The notes: generated by a model not told the origin, from the sequence alone. Shown: positions 28,495-39,847, numbered from the stretch's first letter. The stretch: 64,000 nt of DNA from Mesostigma viride (GCA_009746045.1 RPFO01000154.1:7163193-7227192), one strand, 5' to 3'. Numbers and translations: made by a program.

Positions 28495-28753
28495 AATTTC
28501 TATAGTGAACAACAACAACAACAACAACAGCAACAAGATGAGATTAGCGCAGATGGCTATGGCGGCGTAAAGGATAGTAGGCGATAGCCTCGACCATTCG
28601 CGACCGGGAAGATACCTCCAGATTCGTCGTAAAAAGGTGCGTCTAACGAGCTCCCTCTTGCCCGCAACCTTTTAGGCTAGCCGCCATGCGGTCCATGTCG
28701 GTCACAGGCTGTCTTACGTGGGTACGTAAGCACCTGCAAACCACATTGTTCTC

Positions 28754-29197
28754 ATGACGGCTAGCCCGGATTGCGGTCGGATTACGGGTAAAGTGCTGTT
28801 CGTGGGACGGTACAAGCTATGGTCAGTGCATACCCGGCAGGTGCTGGGTTTCCTGATTATGCAAATACCCCCCTACCGCAGGTGCGGACGACACACTTTA
28901 ACCCCTGGTTACGGAATTACCATGCACTGGCGGTTTAGTGGAGGAACCACTAGCGCCTTCCCTGGCGATTCGACTTCGCCTAGAAACCCCCCCCTGAGAT
29001 CTGCCGTCATTGCTAGACACGGCAAGGCAATGAGGCTTTCACCCATGGTCATCACCCATCAGCTCAAATCCGGCACCCCACCAACACCCGACACTGACAC
29101 TCTTCCTCGCTTGTGGTTTCTCTGCGCTTTTCCATGGTTGCCCCGCCGTGGCGGCGCCGGACGCAACGGACGTGGCTGCCGCGCCAACCGTGACTAG
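28754..29197 (+). CDS. Possible ORF1-position reading frame of LINE family C
   Basis: A 147-codon open frame between the LINE 5' end and the endonuclease frame. It has no coiled coil, RRM or zinc knuckle that I can recognise, so it may be spurious or a decayed ORF1. A Gly/Arg-rich end (PRRGGAGRNGRGCRANRD) could bind RNA. Confidence 0.25.
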   Translation: MTASPDCGRITGKVLFVGRYKLWSVHTRQVLGFLIMQIPPYRRCGRHTLTPGYGITMHWRFSGGTTSAFPGDSTSPRNPPLRSAVIARHGKAMRLSPMVITHQLKSGTPPTPDTDTLPRLWFLCAFPWLPRRGGAGRNGRGCRANRD

Positions 29198-29224
29198 GTA
29201 AGACCTGCCTGATACGCCACTAAC

Positions 29225-30459
29225 ATGAGCCAACTCACCATAGTATCATGGAATGTACGCGGTCTCAATAGCTATGGAGTACGTACTGCTATTGGCATAC
29301 CCAATACTACTCGTATCAAGCAATTATCCCTTCACCTCGCATCATTACTGCAGGGCTACGGCGGCCCAGCCCATGAGATCTGGCTGGGCCTGCAAGAGCA
29401 TAAAATTCAAGGCCCGGGGTCACGGCCAACAAAGCAGTGAGAGCACTAGCTCCTAATAGTGAGAGTCGCTGGGCCTGGGCGCGAGGAACCCAGGGGGGCA
29501 CAGCTTTGATTCAATACCGTAAAACGGCTTCCTCACACCTCACCTGCCACACTTGGTCCCAACCGGTAGATACGGCGGCGGCTCAATGGCAAGGCCGCTG
29601 GGTACGACAGCACATCACCTGGGGTAGCAAGCAGGGGTACCTTCTTTCAATTTACGCCCCAACCGACCCAGCTGAACAACATAATTTTTTCAAAGACATG
29701 TTTCAGATGATCCACGCCATTATTTCCCACGGCCTGGAGATCATATTGATGGGTGATTTCAATCTAGACATGGCGGCGCACCCTCAATCACGTACAAACC
29801 CCTTTCACGAACAGCTACTAGAGCTTAACCTACACGACCTACTGCGCTCCAGGGACAACGACCACACTTGGCTTGCAACACGCGACGGTCACCGCATCAC
29901 ACGCCGTCTAGACAGAATCTATGCCACGCACGCTTGGGCGGACCTTGTATGTCATGCTAGGGTAGATCGCTCTATCACTCTTTCGGACCACTACCCTTGT
30001 ATTATCACCTTAACGCACCACACCCCACCGACGCGGGGACCCGGTATCCCCCGCTTCAACCGAGACTTATTGAGGGATCAAACATTCACGGCTCAGGTAA
30101 AAGCTTTTTGGCGAGAGTGGGTGGCCAGCATCCCTCACTATACCGATCATTGTCGATGGATGCAAGCCGGCCTACAACATGTATTGCAACTTTCCAAGAA
30201 ATACACTGCTGAGCTCAGACAACAGAAAGGCCATGAATACCGATGTTATGAACGTATTGTCAACCGTCTACAACTTAAGCAAACACTCAATACTTATGAC
30301 ATGGCGAAATTGCAACAAGCCCAGCTAGCCTTGGACAAACTGCGATACGAAAGACACGCTAACGCCATAGATGCGGAAAACCTTTGGTGGCACACAACGG
30401 GGGAAAAAATGAATAAAGAATATTTTGCACTCCTCCCAAGCAACGAACACACACGCTGA
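29225..30459 (+). pseudogene. LINE family C ORF2, apurinic-like endonuclease part
   Basis: The frame from 29225 begins MSQLTIVSWNVRGLNS, the first motif of EEP-type LINE endonucleases, then LGLQEHKI (catalytic Glu). A frame change near 29420 leads to the frame with YLLSIYAPTD, ILMGDFNLD and RSITLSDHYPCI (catalytic Asp and His). This domain nicks target DNA to prime reverse transcription. A stop at 30459 is followed in another frame by the linker to the RT. Confidence 0.88.
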
Positions 30460-30674
30460 TAACAGAAATTCACGACGACCAGGGCATCCACACAGACACC
30501 CATTCCATACTAAACAGCGGTCATCAATATTTTACGAAGCTATTCCGAAGTAAACCGCACCCTCAAGCACCTCAAGCTATCCACCAAGTCCTTCAGGCGA
30601 TACCACGGCGCCTCACCACCACGCAGCAGCAAGAACTAGATCAGACACCCACACAAGCTGAGACACAGGCTGCT

Positions 30675-32000
30675 ATGCTCAAAATCAAACTCGGCAGTGC
30701 ACCCGGCGTGGACGGCATCCCTGTAGAATTTTGGAGGAAGTTTTGGCCCGACCTTTCTGCCGGCTTTTACAAATGCGTCCTCGAAGTATGGCGCACAGGT
30801 ATCGTCCCTGGCAACTGGGCAGAAACCGCACTAATCCTCATATTTAAAAAGGGGTCTAAAACTCAATGGCAAAACTACCGTCCCATACGACTACTCACGG
30901 TTGCGTACAAAATCATCAGTAAAATACTACAACTACGCATTTACACAGTACTCGACGACCTAATCGGTCCGGAACAAGTCGGCTTCCGCGCTAACCTACA
31001 CATAAACGATAGCATAACCATGCTTATGGACATAGTGGAAAAAGCGTGGCGCCACAACATACTCGGCATCATACTATTTTGGGATTTCAAAAAAGCTTTT
31101 GACCGCATGTGTTGGGACTACCTCGAGAAGACATTGCGCGGTTTCGGATTTGGTGGCACTTTCACGTATGTCACCATCGGTATGATTAAATCGCTCTCAT
31201 GGACCCTACTCCTAAACGGGCACTTCTCACGCACAGGCACTAGCTCTAGGTCACTCCCACAAGGCGACTGCATGTCCCCGCTCCTGTTTCTTCTTGCGCA
31301 TGCCGGGCTGTTCTTTTTGCACGCTCGCGACAACAGGATCAGGGGCTTCCCCATCCAAGGTAAACCGCGAGGTTTGTTCCAAACTGCTTATGTTGATGAC
31401 ACCACTAATGTCTGTACCTCCACTACCGATGTGCATGCTATCATGGAGAATATCACGACATACTCTATGGCCTCTCAACAGCGGTGTAACGTGCAAAAGT
31501 CCACGGGGCTGCACATCGGGAGAGGATCCTCCCCCCGCTTATCACTCCCTAATCTGCCTGTGACATGGGTCCAGCCAGACGGTCACCACCTATTACACAA
31601 CTGCCCTATCGGCTGCACTATGGATGGACGTCTTGCTGAACACCCCACCTTTTTGTATGACAACACAACACACAGTGGCAAACTCACAGGCATGCTCCAA
31701 GCGGCATCAAGATGGGCAGCGGTTCCCCGTCTCAGCCTACGGGGCAGGGTCCTCCTCACCAACCAAATGTTATTCTCCAAAGTGCTCTACTACTGCCAAG
31801 GTCACCCACCTAACGAGTACACCACCAAGATCATCCAACGAATCGGCAGCAATTTTGTTTGGAAACAGCAGGGTATCATAACACACACGGTGCCGGGATG
31901 GATCGATCGGGACATGTCCTATATGCCATGGGTTCAAGGAGGCTTGGGCTTACATAATATGGAGTGGCGTTTATGGTCAGTGTACACCAAACAGATCTAA
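30675..32000 (+). pseudogene. LINE family C ORF2, reverse transcriptase part
   Basis: The frame is open from about 30462; the first ATG is 30675. Visible RT motifs are APGVDGIPVEFW, ILIFKKGSK, NYRPIRLL, FWDFKKAFDRM (first catalytic Asp), SLPQGDCMSPLLFLL and AYVDDTT (YVDD at 31389-31400). They fit an L1-like RT. The frame stops at 32000 and continues in another. Confidence 0.9.
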
Positions 32001-33626
32001 CCGCGTTCATAGGCGTAAACGCACACCCTGGTTGTATGTTGGCACAAGAAGCTTTCGCCACAACCTATACCCACACCAATGGTACATCATGGCACTTGGG
32101 GGCAGCAATACTTACATGTGCGCTCACTTCGTACAAAGGCTTACCATGGTACTGGGCACGTATGTGGAAAGGTTATAAGAACCTAAAACCGGACAGAATT
32201 GCTCACCCTACCACGAGGGAAGAGGTGGCACGCCAACCATTATATTTCAATGATTTGCTGCGCGATAGTGAGCATAATGTGTTTGGTGTTTTAAGCGGCC
32301 GCAACCCATATGAGGGCTTTTTGACGGCCACCCGCCAGTTACGCGAATCATCGATTTATACGCGGCTGACGGTGACCGATATCGCCTTCTGACATACACG
32401 GAAATCAGCGCGTGGATCGCAAACATGCCCAGCCGACCAGCTTGGGACAACCTTCTACAAGCAATTCCCGCAGGATGGCATACCCTCATGACAACCCCGC
32501 GCAAACCCCTACAAATCGGGGAATGGGTGAGCTATTACCCGGATCGCGACACGTCCGTACATAAGGGCTGCATCGTTGCGGTCGCGTCGACGTGCGTTAC
32601 CATACAATTGCTCCAGGAGACACCAGACGGTCAAGGACTTCTCGGCAAATTGATTACATCGTACGCCTACATTCCAGCATGTCAATGTCACCGCATTCGA
32701 GTGGTCCCGTGGTCACTGTCACAGGCGTGCATGTTACCCCTGGACCCCACCACAGTGATACGCGACACCACATGGCTACATGTTGGCAAGGGGCGCTGGA
32801 CACGCTTGCTCTAGACCCGCTAGAATTTGGGTGGGTCCTCACATCTGGCGGCACCCCAACGACGAAGTGCCTTTTCGAGTACACGGCAGACTGGGGATAC
32901 CGGCTACTTCTACATAAAAATCATAGGATGCACCCGGGTCGCCTGCGCTGGCACCCCGAGTGGCCGGGCTACACCTGGATCAAGAACATTACCTTGGCAG
33001 TTGATCACCCATTGGTTGACAAGCGGGCCACCGACGTCCAGCACCTGCTTATGCATCGGGCCATCGGGGTCAATTCCCAACTGCACCACCGGTACTCCCA
33101 CGCGGCGGCGTGCTTATGCAACTTTCCAGATGAAACAATTGAGCACAGATTTCTGGACTGCCAACTCGCAGGGGTTTGGCAATGGCTGCTGGGTATATGG
33201 GCCAAGTGGATGGCTATTACAGCTCCCCCCACCACCGTCACACTATCTACGGTTATTTTCGGCATCACGGGATTACGGGACGCGAGCCTCACAGCCAACC
33301 AGATGGCATGGATATGGCTACGCACGACGATGCTTCACACCATATGGCAAGTTCGCAACGAGACCGTATTCACGTTACGTGCCGCGTACACGAGAGGTGC
33401 CGTGGTCCGCCGGTTTATCTCCTCTTGGAACCTGGCTATGCGTCGTTACTGGCTCCTGGCGACGGAACAACACAAAGTATGGGACCCGGGCCCTAACAAT
33501 GACACCCCCAGCCCACTGGAAGTCTTCCATGCACTCATGGGCATGAACCAGGTCTTTACACTTATGCCGGATGACGATATATCTACAGTACACTGGCTAC
33601 CTTGGTCGCAGGGCGCGCCTTATTAA
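31964..33626 (+). pseudogene. LINE family C ORF2, C-terminal region
   Basis: Three overlapping frames (31964-32392, about 32395-32814 and 32592-33626) together carry the ORF2 tail. The last contains a CLCNFPDETIEHRFLDC motif of the type found after LINE RTs (zf-RVT), then WIWLRTTMLHTIW, MRRYWLLATEQHKVWDPG and TVHWLPWSQGAPY, matching the fragment at 15886-16275. Frame breaks show decay or sequence error. Confidence 0.82.
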
Positions 33627-33748
33627 TGCGGGCACCCCAATTTAGGCACAACTAGGCATTTCAGGCTATTTTTGGCATACCTGGGTCACCTTAACTGTTA
33701 TATGGAAATAAACTAACACCCATTTCACCGGAAATTTCTATAGTGAAC

Positions 33749-34304
33749 CTTTGTACGTTTTCTGGCGCTGCCTAGGAGGCGCTGTGGCTTAGTCCCCGCA
33801 TGCCATAACGTCGTGCCAACTAATGTTGGCCACCGTCACTTGTGGTGAAAAGTTTGCTCAATTTCGTACCGTACGATTTGTAATGGATCAACGGCAGCAA
33901 ACAGTGTAGCCGCCACTGAAGGACTTTGTCCTTTCCATATAGGTGACTCATGGTGCACGAGAAATTTACCTTGTTGGTCCGACTCTAGCCCTTGTTGGGC
34001 TCCTTGTTGGAATTCCTTGTTGGAAGAGAGTCGTCACCCTTGTTGGGATTCCCTTGTTGGGAAGGCCTTGTTGGCCACCTGTTTTACCACTTAGTACGTA
34101 ATTCATATTTTCATAATACAAAAACCGAATACAAAAGGTCCAAGATCTTCCTCCAATACACACATTTTCATATGCAGTTTTCAACACACCCTTCGCAGTT
34201 TAGACGTCCTTTCTCGTGATATCTTTACGACTTCTCAGGCAGAGTCATCGAAGTACTACTTTGAACCGAATGACCCCACGAGCTTTTATTTGATAAAAAC
34301 AGCC
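33749..34304. other. Viral intergenic region with CCTTGTTGG repeats
   Basis: No gene is recognised. Seven copies of CTTGTTGG (33969-34075) are spaced irregularly, some within short inverted arms (AACAAGG / CCTTGTT). A TTTATTTGATAAAAA stretch lies just upstream of the ATG at 34305 and could be its promoter. Confidence 0.5.
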
Positions 34305-36821
34305 ATGCCGGCTCCATCAAAGTGTGTCGTTTTCGCGAACGAGTTGATAGACGGTCCGTTCTGCATGTGTTTTCCCATGTATCTTGGAAGCAATTAGCCG
34401 ACGTCTTGAGCCCACCTCACATTTGTAGCATAAGCTATGCGTCAGCCTACCTATGGTATTGCACTGGTTGTATTGCACCCACAGTGTTGCGCCCCGGCAC
34501 CATGCCGTGGAGAGAGCGCTCTGTGGCCTGCCCACCTGCGGCAGTGAGAGAAGCTAGGGCGCCCTCCCTCCTTTTCACTGTGTATATAGGGTTGAAGGTT
34601 CCTTTACTCTGTATTGGCACCCACGTGACGCAGTCACGTGCTTATTAATTAATCAATTCATTAATTAATTGGAAGCAATGACGCTTTTGTGTCATTTGCT
34701 GAGAACACGATGAGTTTATCTGGAAAGTATCATCCGGCCGTTACGGACGGACACTCAAATTGGAGAAACGCTCAAACGACCCATTGGGCAATGCTTGGGG
34801 TCAACCTTCACCACTCCGACTTTTTTAGTTATTGGGTCGCGTTTCGACGACGGTCTGACGGAATAGTCGAGAGGTATATAGCCAAGACACTCCCGACTAG
34901 GATGAGTCAGATGACAAAAATCTCAAACAGCGCCGGGATTTTCACATCCACGCCAACGGATATCGTTGATCCATACGTGCCAATGCCCTTACGGCCAGTT
35001 ATGCACCTGTCAGGAGAATACCACGCCATTGAAATAGCGAACATTGAAGACGATCTCACGGGTGTCGAGCTAGATTCCATCTTCACGAATAACCCCTCCG
35101 GGACCTGTACAAAGGGAGGAGATGTGATTCAACTCCGACACCGGGGCACCGCGGGGCAGAACTGTTCCATCTTCGGCAAGTATTCCGTAACAAAGCCAGT
35201 GCCTGGAGCTACCAATCTATGGTTCAAGGAGCTCACGTTGACGGATGAAAGCATGATTCACACAGTGGTCAAGTGCCCAACAACGTCTTATGAGGCGCAA
35301 CTCGTGACGTACCCTGTCCAACTCTATGGAGTACTTCCAGCCCGTCAAGCCATTAAGAAGTTCAGCGTTGTCATGGGGTTCGACCCGACAAAAGTGAGCA
35401 ACGTTGCCGGGCAGGTTACATGTGTCTTTGGAGCGGAGTGGGCAGGGGGTACAAATGTCTTCACCCCAGGGACAAACACGGTAACCATCACGTCCACCCT
35501 CGCAAACACGTTTGTACCAGTCGTTGGTGGGCTCACTCACCTTGCAACGGTCACATTTGCCACTGTGCTCAGTCCCACCCTTTCTGGACCCGGTGCTCTT
35601 CTCCTCGATACGAGCGTGTGTGGGTATTATGACAACGCATTGGTGCTAATAGGCACAACTCATGGTTTAGACGTCGCCCAGTTCACGGACATCAACGATG
35701 AGACGCGGAGGATATCCCACACCATCCCCGGTCTGCGGCCTCCTGTGCACGACTACTTCATCCCTCAGCTATGGCACGGTACCCCCACGGCCACGCTGTC
35801 ATTCCACGACCCAGCCAACCAAAGCGAGCTCACTTTGCCAACGTCCTTGGAGCACGTGTACCTTCGCGTCAATTTCACGGGGGCCCTACCAACCATCCTC
35901 GACCTCTCTAACCCTTATGGAATGAAGGCAAAAGCGGTGGGGACCGGGCTCCCATTTCTGATATTCGCGCCTTATTGGTCCGTCGTCCCCGGGTACACAG
36001 AAGATGATGGCAAGTTCCAAATCCTGCTACATTTAAACCGGATCCCATCAACAGGCTACTCTGCCCCTATCACCCTATCCAACAACTTCTGCAAAATTAT
36101 CCCGAGCTGGGACCGCCGCAACGGCTGTGTCGAAGACGATCACGTGGACGAGCGCATAAAAATCTCTCGCATCAGTAAACATGCCACCAAGGAAAACAAA
36201 ACGCGGCCGCCGATCAGGACGAAAACGCGCGCCTACCACTATACGACGTCCACAAGAGTCTCCTCTAGGTCCTCCAATTCCGTCAAGAACACGATCGTAA
36301 TCAACTCGCGACCACACAGAGCTCCCGCTGCCAAGGGGAAAGTAGCGGAAGCTCGCGGGTTCAGAGACGCGATCCTGTTGGCGGCCCTGTCCAACGTCGC
36401 GCAACCGGTTCGCGTCCCGATGATGCCAATCGACAACTCATTAGGAGGTGGCGTAAGCGTCGCCACACCAGCAACCGCGGCTGGCGGCGCGACGACGGCA
36501 GCTGCTACAACACCCGATGAGCCGGTTGTAGTGGCGCCACCAGCAGCTCCTGCTAGAGCAACAGGTTTCAGGGTCGGTAGAAGGTTGAAGATATACCGAG
36601 GTGGTGGGAGCGGGAGGAAGGAGACGGCGGAAATGGGAACGGATCCCATGTTTGTCTTCGGTGAGACCGCGGTGCCTAGAGAGCCAGCGCCACCTTTGAC
36701 ATCAGATACCGGAACCGGACCTGCCCGGTTTCTGTGCACCGAGCCTGGATGCACCAGGGACTTTAAAAGCCAAGGCGGAAGGACGACTCATATCAAGAGA
36801 ATTCATAAAAGGCCCCATTGA
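34305..36821 (+). pseudogene. Large virion-like protein with C-terminal C2H2 zinc finger, split by a retroelement
   Basis: The start is ATG 34305 (MPAPSKCVVFANELIDG). After codon 30 a 285-bp insertion (34395-34679) puts a stop in frame; the same frame resumes at 34680 and is open to TGA 36821, giving about 743 residues without the insert. The middle is beta-rich (TNVFTPGTNTVTITSTLANT; YWSVVPGYTEDDGKFQILLH), as in structural or fibre proteins. From about 36170 the sequence turns Arg/Ser-rich, then Ala/Pro/Thr-rich. The end has a classical C2H2 finger (FLCTEPGCTRDFKSQ, spacing C-x4-C-x12-H-x4-H). In another frame at 36181 a short basic ORF begins MPPRKTKRGRRSGRKR, so the finger part may originally have been a separate gene. 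The family is not recognised. Confidence 0.6.
34395..34679 (+). mobile_element. 285-bp truncated retroelement 3' end (family A-like tail) in a viral gene
   Basis: Flanked by TTGGAAGCAAT at 34384-34394 and 34669-34679 (the second copy is counted in the span). It contains GGGTTGAAGGTTCCTTTA, CACGTGACGCAGTCACGTG and a TTAATTAAT tail, and matches 3459-3556. Removing it restores the reading frame of the host viral gene exactly. Confidence 0.9.
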
Positions 36822-36959
36822 AGGCAGGACGGTGGGCGGTGAGCCAGTGGCAGTTGGCTCGGGTGGAAGAGAGAGGATGAGAGCAGCCAGGTTAGCTGCC
36901 TTGGGAATGGCTACGGGTATCCGTGCCTAAAAAATATCTGTGTGTGATAATATTATGCA

Positions 36960-37409
36960 ATGGATCCAATTTTCACAGAGTCTGACCTGATCGAGATTTC
37001 TCAGTGGATGGTACTGTACCCTAGCATGCCACGAGAGTTCATCGAGGCTGTGTTTTTGTATTGTAGAAAGAAACCTATGACTGGGAAAGGAAAGCGCGCT
37101 CTCAAACGCGCTTTCAAGGACGCAAAAGAAGGCGAAGTGGTAGTTCTGAATAGACCCGAAATCAAATCGGAGTTGATGGTAGAGAGCTATAAGCATATGA
37201 AAGACCATGTTCAAGAGACGATCCTTTTGACCCTTAGAACTGCTGACAGGGCGAGGGGTGACTTGGCTGCTCCCACGTGGGACATCCCCATGGACGACTT
37301 CCACGACGTGGGTCTCGAGTTACTCTCAGTCCCATACGAGCAAGCGCATGTCACTTCGAGAAATAACAAAGTTCCTTTTCACCACACAAGTAACATCAGA
37401 CACCCATGA
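36960..37409 (+). CDS. Viral protein of unknown function, perhaps joined to the penton start
   Basis: A 149-codon frame with a clean start (MDPIFTESDLIEISQWMVLY) just after an AT-rich TGATAATATTATG promoter-like block. The first two thirds are helical and basic (KGKRALKRAFKDAKEGEVVV). The last third (ETILLTLRTADR, DVGLELLSVPYE) looks like the N-terminal jelly-roll strands of Polinton-type penton proteins, whose remaining part follows in the next frame. It may therefore be one gene with the penton, broken by a frameshift near 37340-37400, or two genes. Confidence 0.5.
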   Translation: MDPIFTESDLIEISQWMVLYPSMPREFIEAVFLYCRKKPMTGKGKRALKRAFKDAKEGEVVVLNRPEIKSELMVESYKHMKDHVQETILLTLRTADRARGDLAAPTWDIPMDDFHDVGLELLSVPYEQAHVTSRNNKVPFHHTSNIRHP

Positions 37410-38035
37410 GATATTTCTCCCCCACGGCTCATACACGTGTTTGGAGAACAGGGCCAACATTGAGAACGCACTACGAGTGCACGACCCTGGGATGACGGTG
37501 GCGTACAATCGCGCGAAGAGCAAGTACACTTTTTCATCCACCAACGCGTTCTCCATCCAGGTCTCTGAATACGCAGGAAGGGTACTCGGCCTTCTCCCAC
37601 TAGCATACCAATCCACGACGTCTCTCACTTCGAACAGACCTGCCACAAACGGTCGGTTGAGCTCCGTGTTCGTGTACACCGACCTAGTCCGCGGGAATGT
37701 GGTATCTTCCCCGCAGGGCGCCCAGTATGGCGGGCTCCTTGCCGTCCTGCCAGTGATGTCGCAATACCTGGAGCCTATTGTGTGGATGTCGTACCAGCCT
37801 CTGTGGCAGCATTTGAGAGAGTCGCCAACTTCCATCTCGTTGCGGTTGTTGGACGAGGATGACCAGCCGATAGACGTGTACACCAACTGGGTTGCTCAGC
37901 TAGCCTTCCGCATCTCGCCGCAGAAAGTGATCGGCTCAGAGGCCCGCAAGATATCGCGGCCGGGTCTTGAAGTACGTCGCGCTCAAGGACCCAGACGACA
38001 AATTTTCTCAGCCTACTATACCATATCAAAGCTGA
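37340..38035 (+). pseudogene. Penton-like minor capsid protein
   Basis: The frame running through 37258-38151 carries the conserved part of Polinton/PLV penton proteins: FLPHGSYTCLENRANIENAL, TFSSTNAFSIQVSEYAGRVL, VFVYTDLVRGNVVSS, GGLLAVLPVM, VWMSYQPLW and the ISLRLLDEDDQPIDV strand. This single jelly-roll protein forms the pentameric vertices of the capsid. The real C-terminus (LKYVALKDPDDKFSQPTIPY) is in another frame ending TGA 38033-38035, two bases before the ATG of the next gene. A frameshift near 37970 is therefore present in addition to the N-terminal one. Confidence 0.78.
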
Positions 38036-38036
38036 A

Positions 38037-38324
38037 ATGTTTGATCGAGTCTTCGGAAAGGTCGCCTCTGTCGTTCGTAAAGTCGGCCATGCTGCGGGGG
38101 ATGCTATTCGAAAGGTCGGCCATGGCGCGCGCACGGCACAGGCTTTGTTGAAGACCGCGGACGCCATTTTTGGTGGGGTGCCAGGAGAAATCGTGAAGAA
38201 CACGCCGGTGCTCAGCAACATCGCGGGGTTCGCGGACGCTGGGTTGAAGGCACTCTCGAGCTTTGACAAGAGGGTCGAGGCTCACCGACAAAGCAACCCA
38301 CTACTAGGTGAGATCTTACGGTAA
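38037..38324 (+). CDS. Small basic amphipathic virion-type protein
   Basis: An intact 95-codon gene between penton and major capsid genes. The N-terminus (MFDRVFGKVASVVRKVGHAA) forms amphipathic helices with evenly spaced Lys/Arg and includes a repeated VVRKVGHAA / AIRKVGHGA pair. Small membrane-active or core proteins occupy this place in Polintons and adintoviruses (pVI/pX-like), so a similar role is inferred, not shown. ATG 38037 lies directly behind the penton stop. Confidence 0.65.
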   Translation: MFDRVFGKVASVVRKVGHAAGDAIRKVGHGARTAQALLKTADAIFGGVPGEIVKNTPVLSNIAGFADAGLKALSSFDKRVEAHRQSNPLLGEILR

Positions 38325-38352
38325 AATTATCTAAGCACATGGGTATACATCG

Positions 38353-39563
38353 ATGGATCGCGCTATCCCCCGCAGCATGCAACACGTCATCAAGTCCCTC
38401 GGGCAGCACGTGACCCAAAGGGTGCAGCTCTCCACTACCTCCGCGGCCACGGACGTGCGTCACGGGTCGACCATCAGCGTGCGCTTGCCGACGTCCGGGT
38501 TCTGCGACTTGCACACCCTCTGCATGAACTTCAAGGGGTGGACGGATACTACCGCTGGCTTTGCCGGTTTCCCGCCATTCACATCGGCTCTAGTCAAGCG
38601 TCTTGAGGTCTCGGTTGGAGGACAGCAAGTGGACAACATCAACGACTACAACCAGTTGTACTACACCCTCCTTGCGACTCGAACGGAGGGTCTGATTATG
38701 TCCAAACCCAAAGGGCAGCTGGCTGGGCTGACAATGTTGTAACCGCCCCTACGGCAAATATCGCGGAAGCCAACGCTAAACCAGGGTGCATTGATCACTT
38801 CATCGGGTTCTTGTCTGGCAATCCAAGGATCGTGGACATGTCTCTCATGCCACCAATCGAGGTCAGGCTGACACTGATGGATGCCGGTGTTCTCATCCCT
38901 AGTGCAGTAGGGGCTGGCCTATCGTATACTCTCAAGGATATCTACTGGTCCATCGAAGTGTACCGATTTCAAGAAGATGTCATCGGGCAAGTCCTCTCTA
39001 GTCGACTGGCACAAGGTGGGACTATCCCATACACGTGGAACACGTGGACTTCGACCAAGCAGTCGCTTGGAACTAGTAACGCATACTCCATGAAGGCGTC
39101 TTTGTCATCCATGAGTGCCTCGAAGTTTTTGGCTGTCCAGGCTGCTTCTGCCACTGATACCGCGAACGCTGCTGGTAATACTATGTTCTACCATCTAAGC
39201 GATGCACTTACTTCATTCCAATTCGACATCAACGGGAGCTATCAGACCCCTGCGTACTCTATGGGCCTCGTGTGAGTGAACCTTTTGTCCTGATTTGGCG
39301 ACCAGGGTAACATCGGAGCTCCTTCCGGCATTACCGTGACCGAGGCGAACTGGCCCACGCGACATTTCACCATGGCAGCACACCTTAACATGCCATCCGC
39401 AGGAGAAGGATGGCAGTCAGGTCTCGACTTGAGGGGCACGGCTAGCGTCGTCACTCTCCGCGTCTCCAAGACAGGCGGCACGGCCCTCGTTTTGTACATC
39501 TTTGCCGAGTCCGAGTCGCGCATGGACATCGGCGCAGGTCGCCAGGCTGTCGTCCAGCTGTAA
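38353..39563 (+). pseudogene. Major capsid protein (double jelly-roll type), frameshifted
   Basis: Forms the hexameric shell. The first part (38353-38742) has VTQRVQLSTTS and LVKRLEVSVGGQQVDNINDY, the typical first jelly roll. In another frame from about 38720 follow DNVVTAPTANI and FIGFLSGNPRIVDMSLMPP. A double frame change between 39270 and 39300 precedes FGDQGNIGAPSGITVTEANW and the C-terminal GTASVVTLRVSKTGGTALVL ... MDIGAGRQAVVQL strands (to TAA 39563). Total is about 400 residues, slightly short for the family. At least three frame changes make it non-functional as written. Motif order and neighbours make the assignment strong. Confidence 0.88.
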
Positions 39564-39594
39564 AAATCTCCCTCTCTAGTATACTGTGTCTTCG

Positions 39595-39786
39595 ATGGAT
39601 TATCTCAAAGACCCTAGGATAGTTGCCAACCCCTTAAACAGGCAGATACTGATCTTCGATACGCCAAACCTAGCAGATGATGGCAGGGCCTCACTTTTGC
39701 CAGCAAAACAAGGGCCGGTTCTGGTTGGGAAGTTTCAATATCCACTGCCACAAAATAAAAAAATAACTCTGTGCTTTTATGAATGA
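39595..39786 (+). CDS. Short viral reading frame, unknown
   Basis: 63 codons from MDYLKDPRIVANPL to TGA, following the capsid gene by 31 bp with TAGTATACTGTG (TATA-like) just upstream. No domain is recognised. It may be the start of the fibre-like gene behind it or a separate small protein. Confidence 0.45.
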   Translation: MDYLKDPRIVANPLNRQILIFDTPNLADDGRASLLPAKQGPVLVGKFQYPLPQNKKITLCFYE

Positions 39787-39847
39787 AGGAGCCCAACTGA
39801 GTCCCTCTGCAGTCTGAAAATCATCACTTGTATAATATAGTTATGAT

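Larger units (their letters stand above)
28511..33732 (+). mobile_element. Near full-length LINE family C (L1-like), 16-bp TSD, inside the virus
   Basis: Flanked by AATTTCTATAGTGAAC at 28495-28510 and 33733-33748. It begins with an (AAC)n-like leader and ends ...CCCATTTCACCGGA without a poly(A) or TTAA tail; an AATAAA lies at about 33706. It encodes an endonuclease (29225-30459), a reverse transcriptase (about 30462-32000) and a long C-terminal region with a zinc-type motif (to 33626), all broken by several frameshifts. No RNase H domain was seen. A 5'-truncated relative lies at 15807-16315. Confidence 0.92.

Noticed and set aside
37258-38151. The penton frame as a single intact 297-codon gene
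   Set aside because: Its start and end encode no penton-like sequence. The matching N- and C-terminal parts lie in other frames, and the frame runs through the next gene.
39274-39307. A mini-intron in the capsid gene (GTGAGT...CCAG)
   Set aside because: 34 bp is too short for a spliceosomal intron; the sequence fits better as two compensating frame changes.
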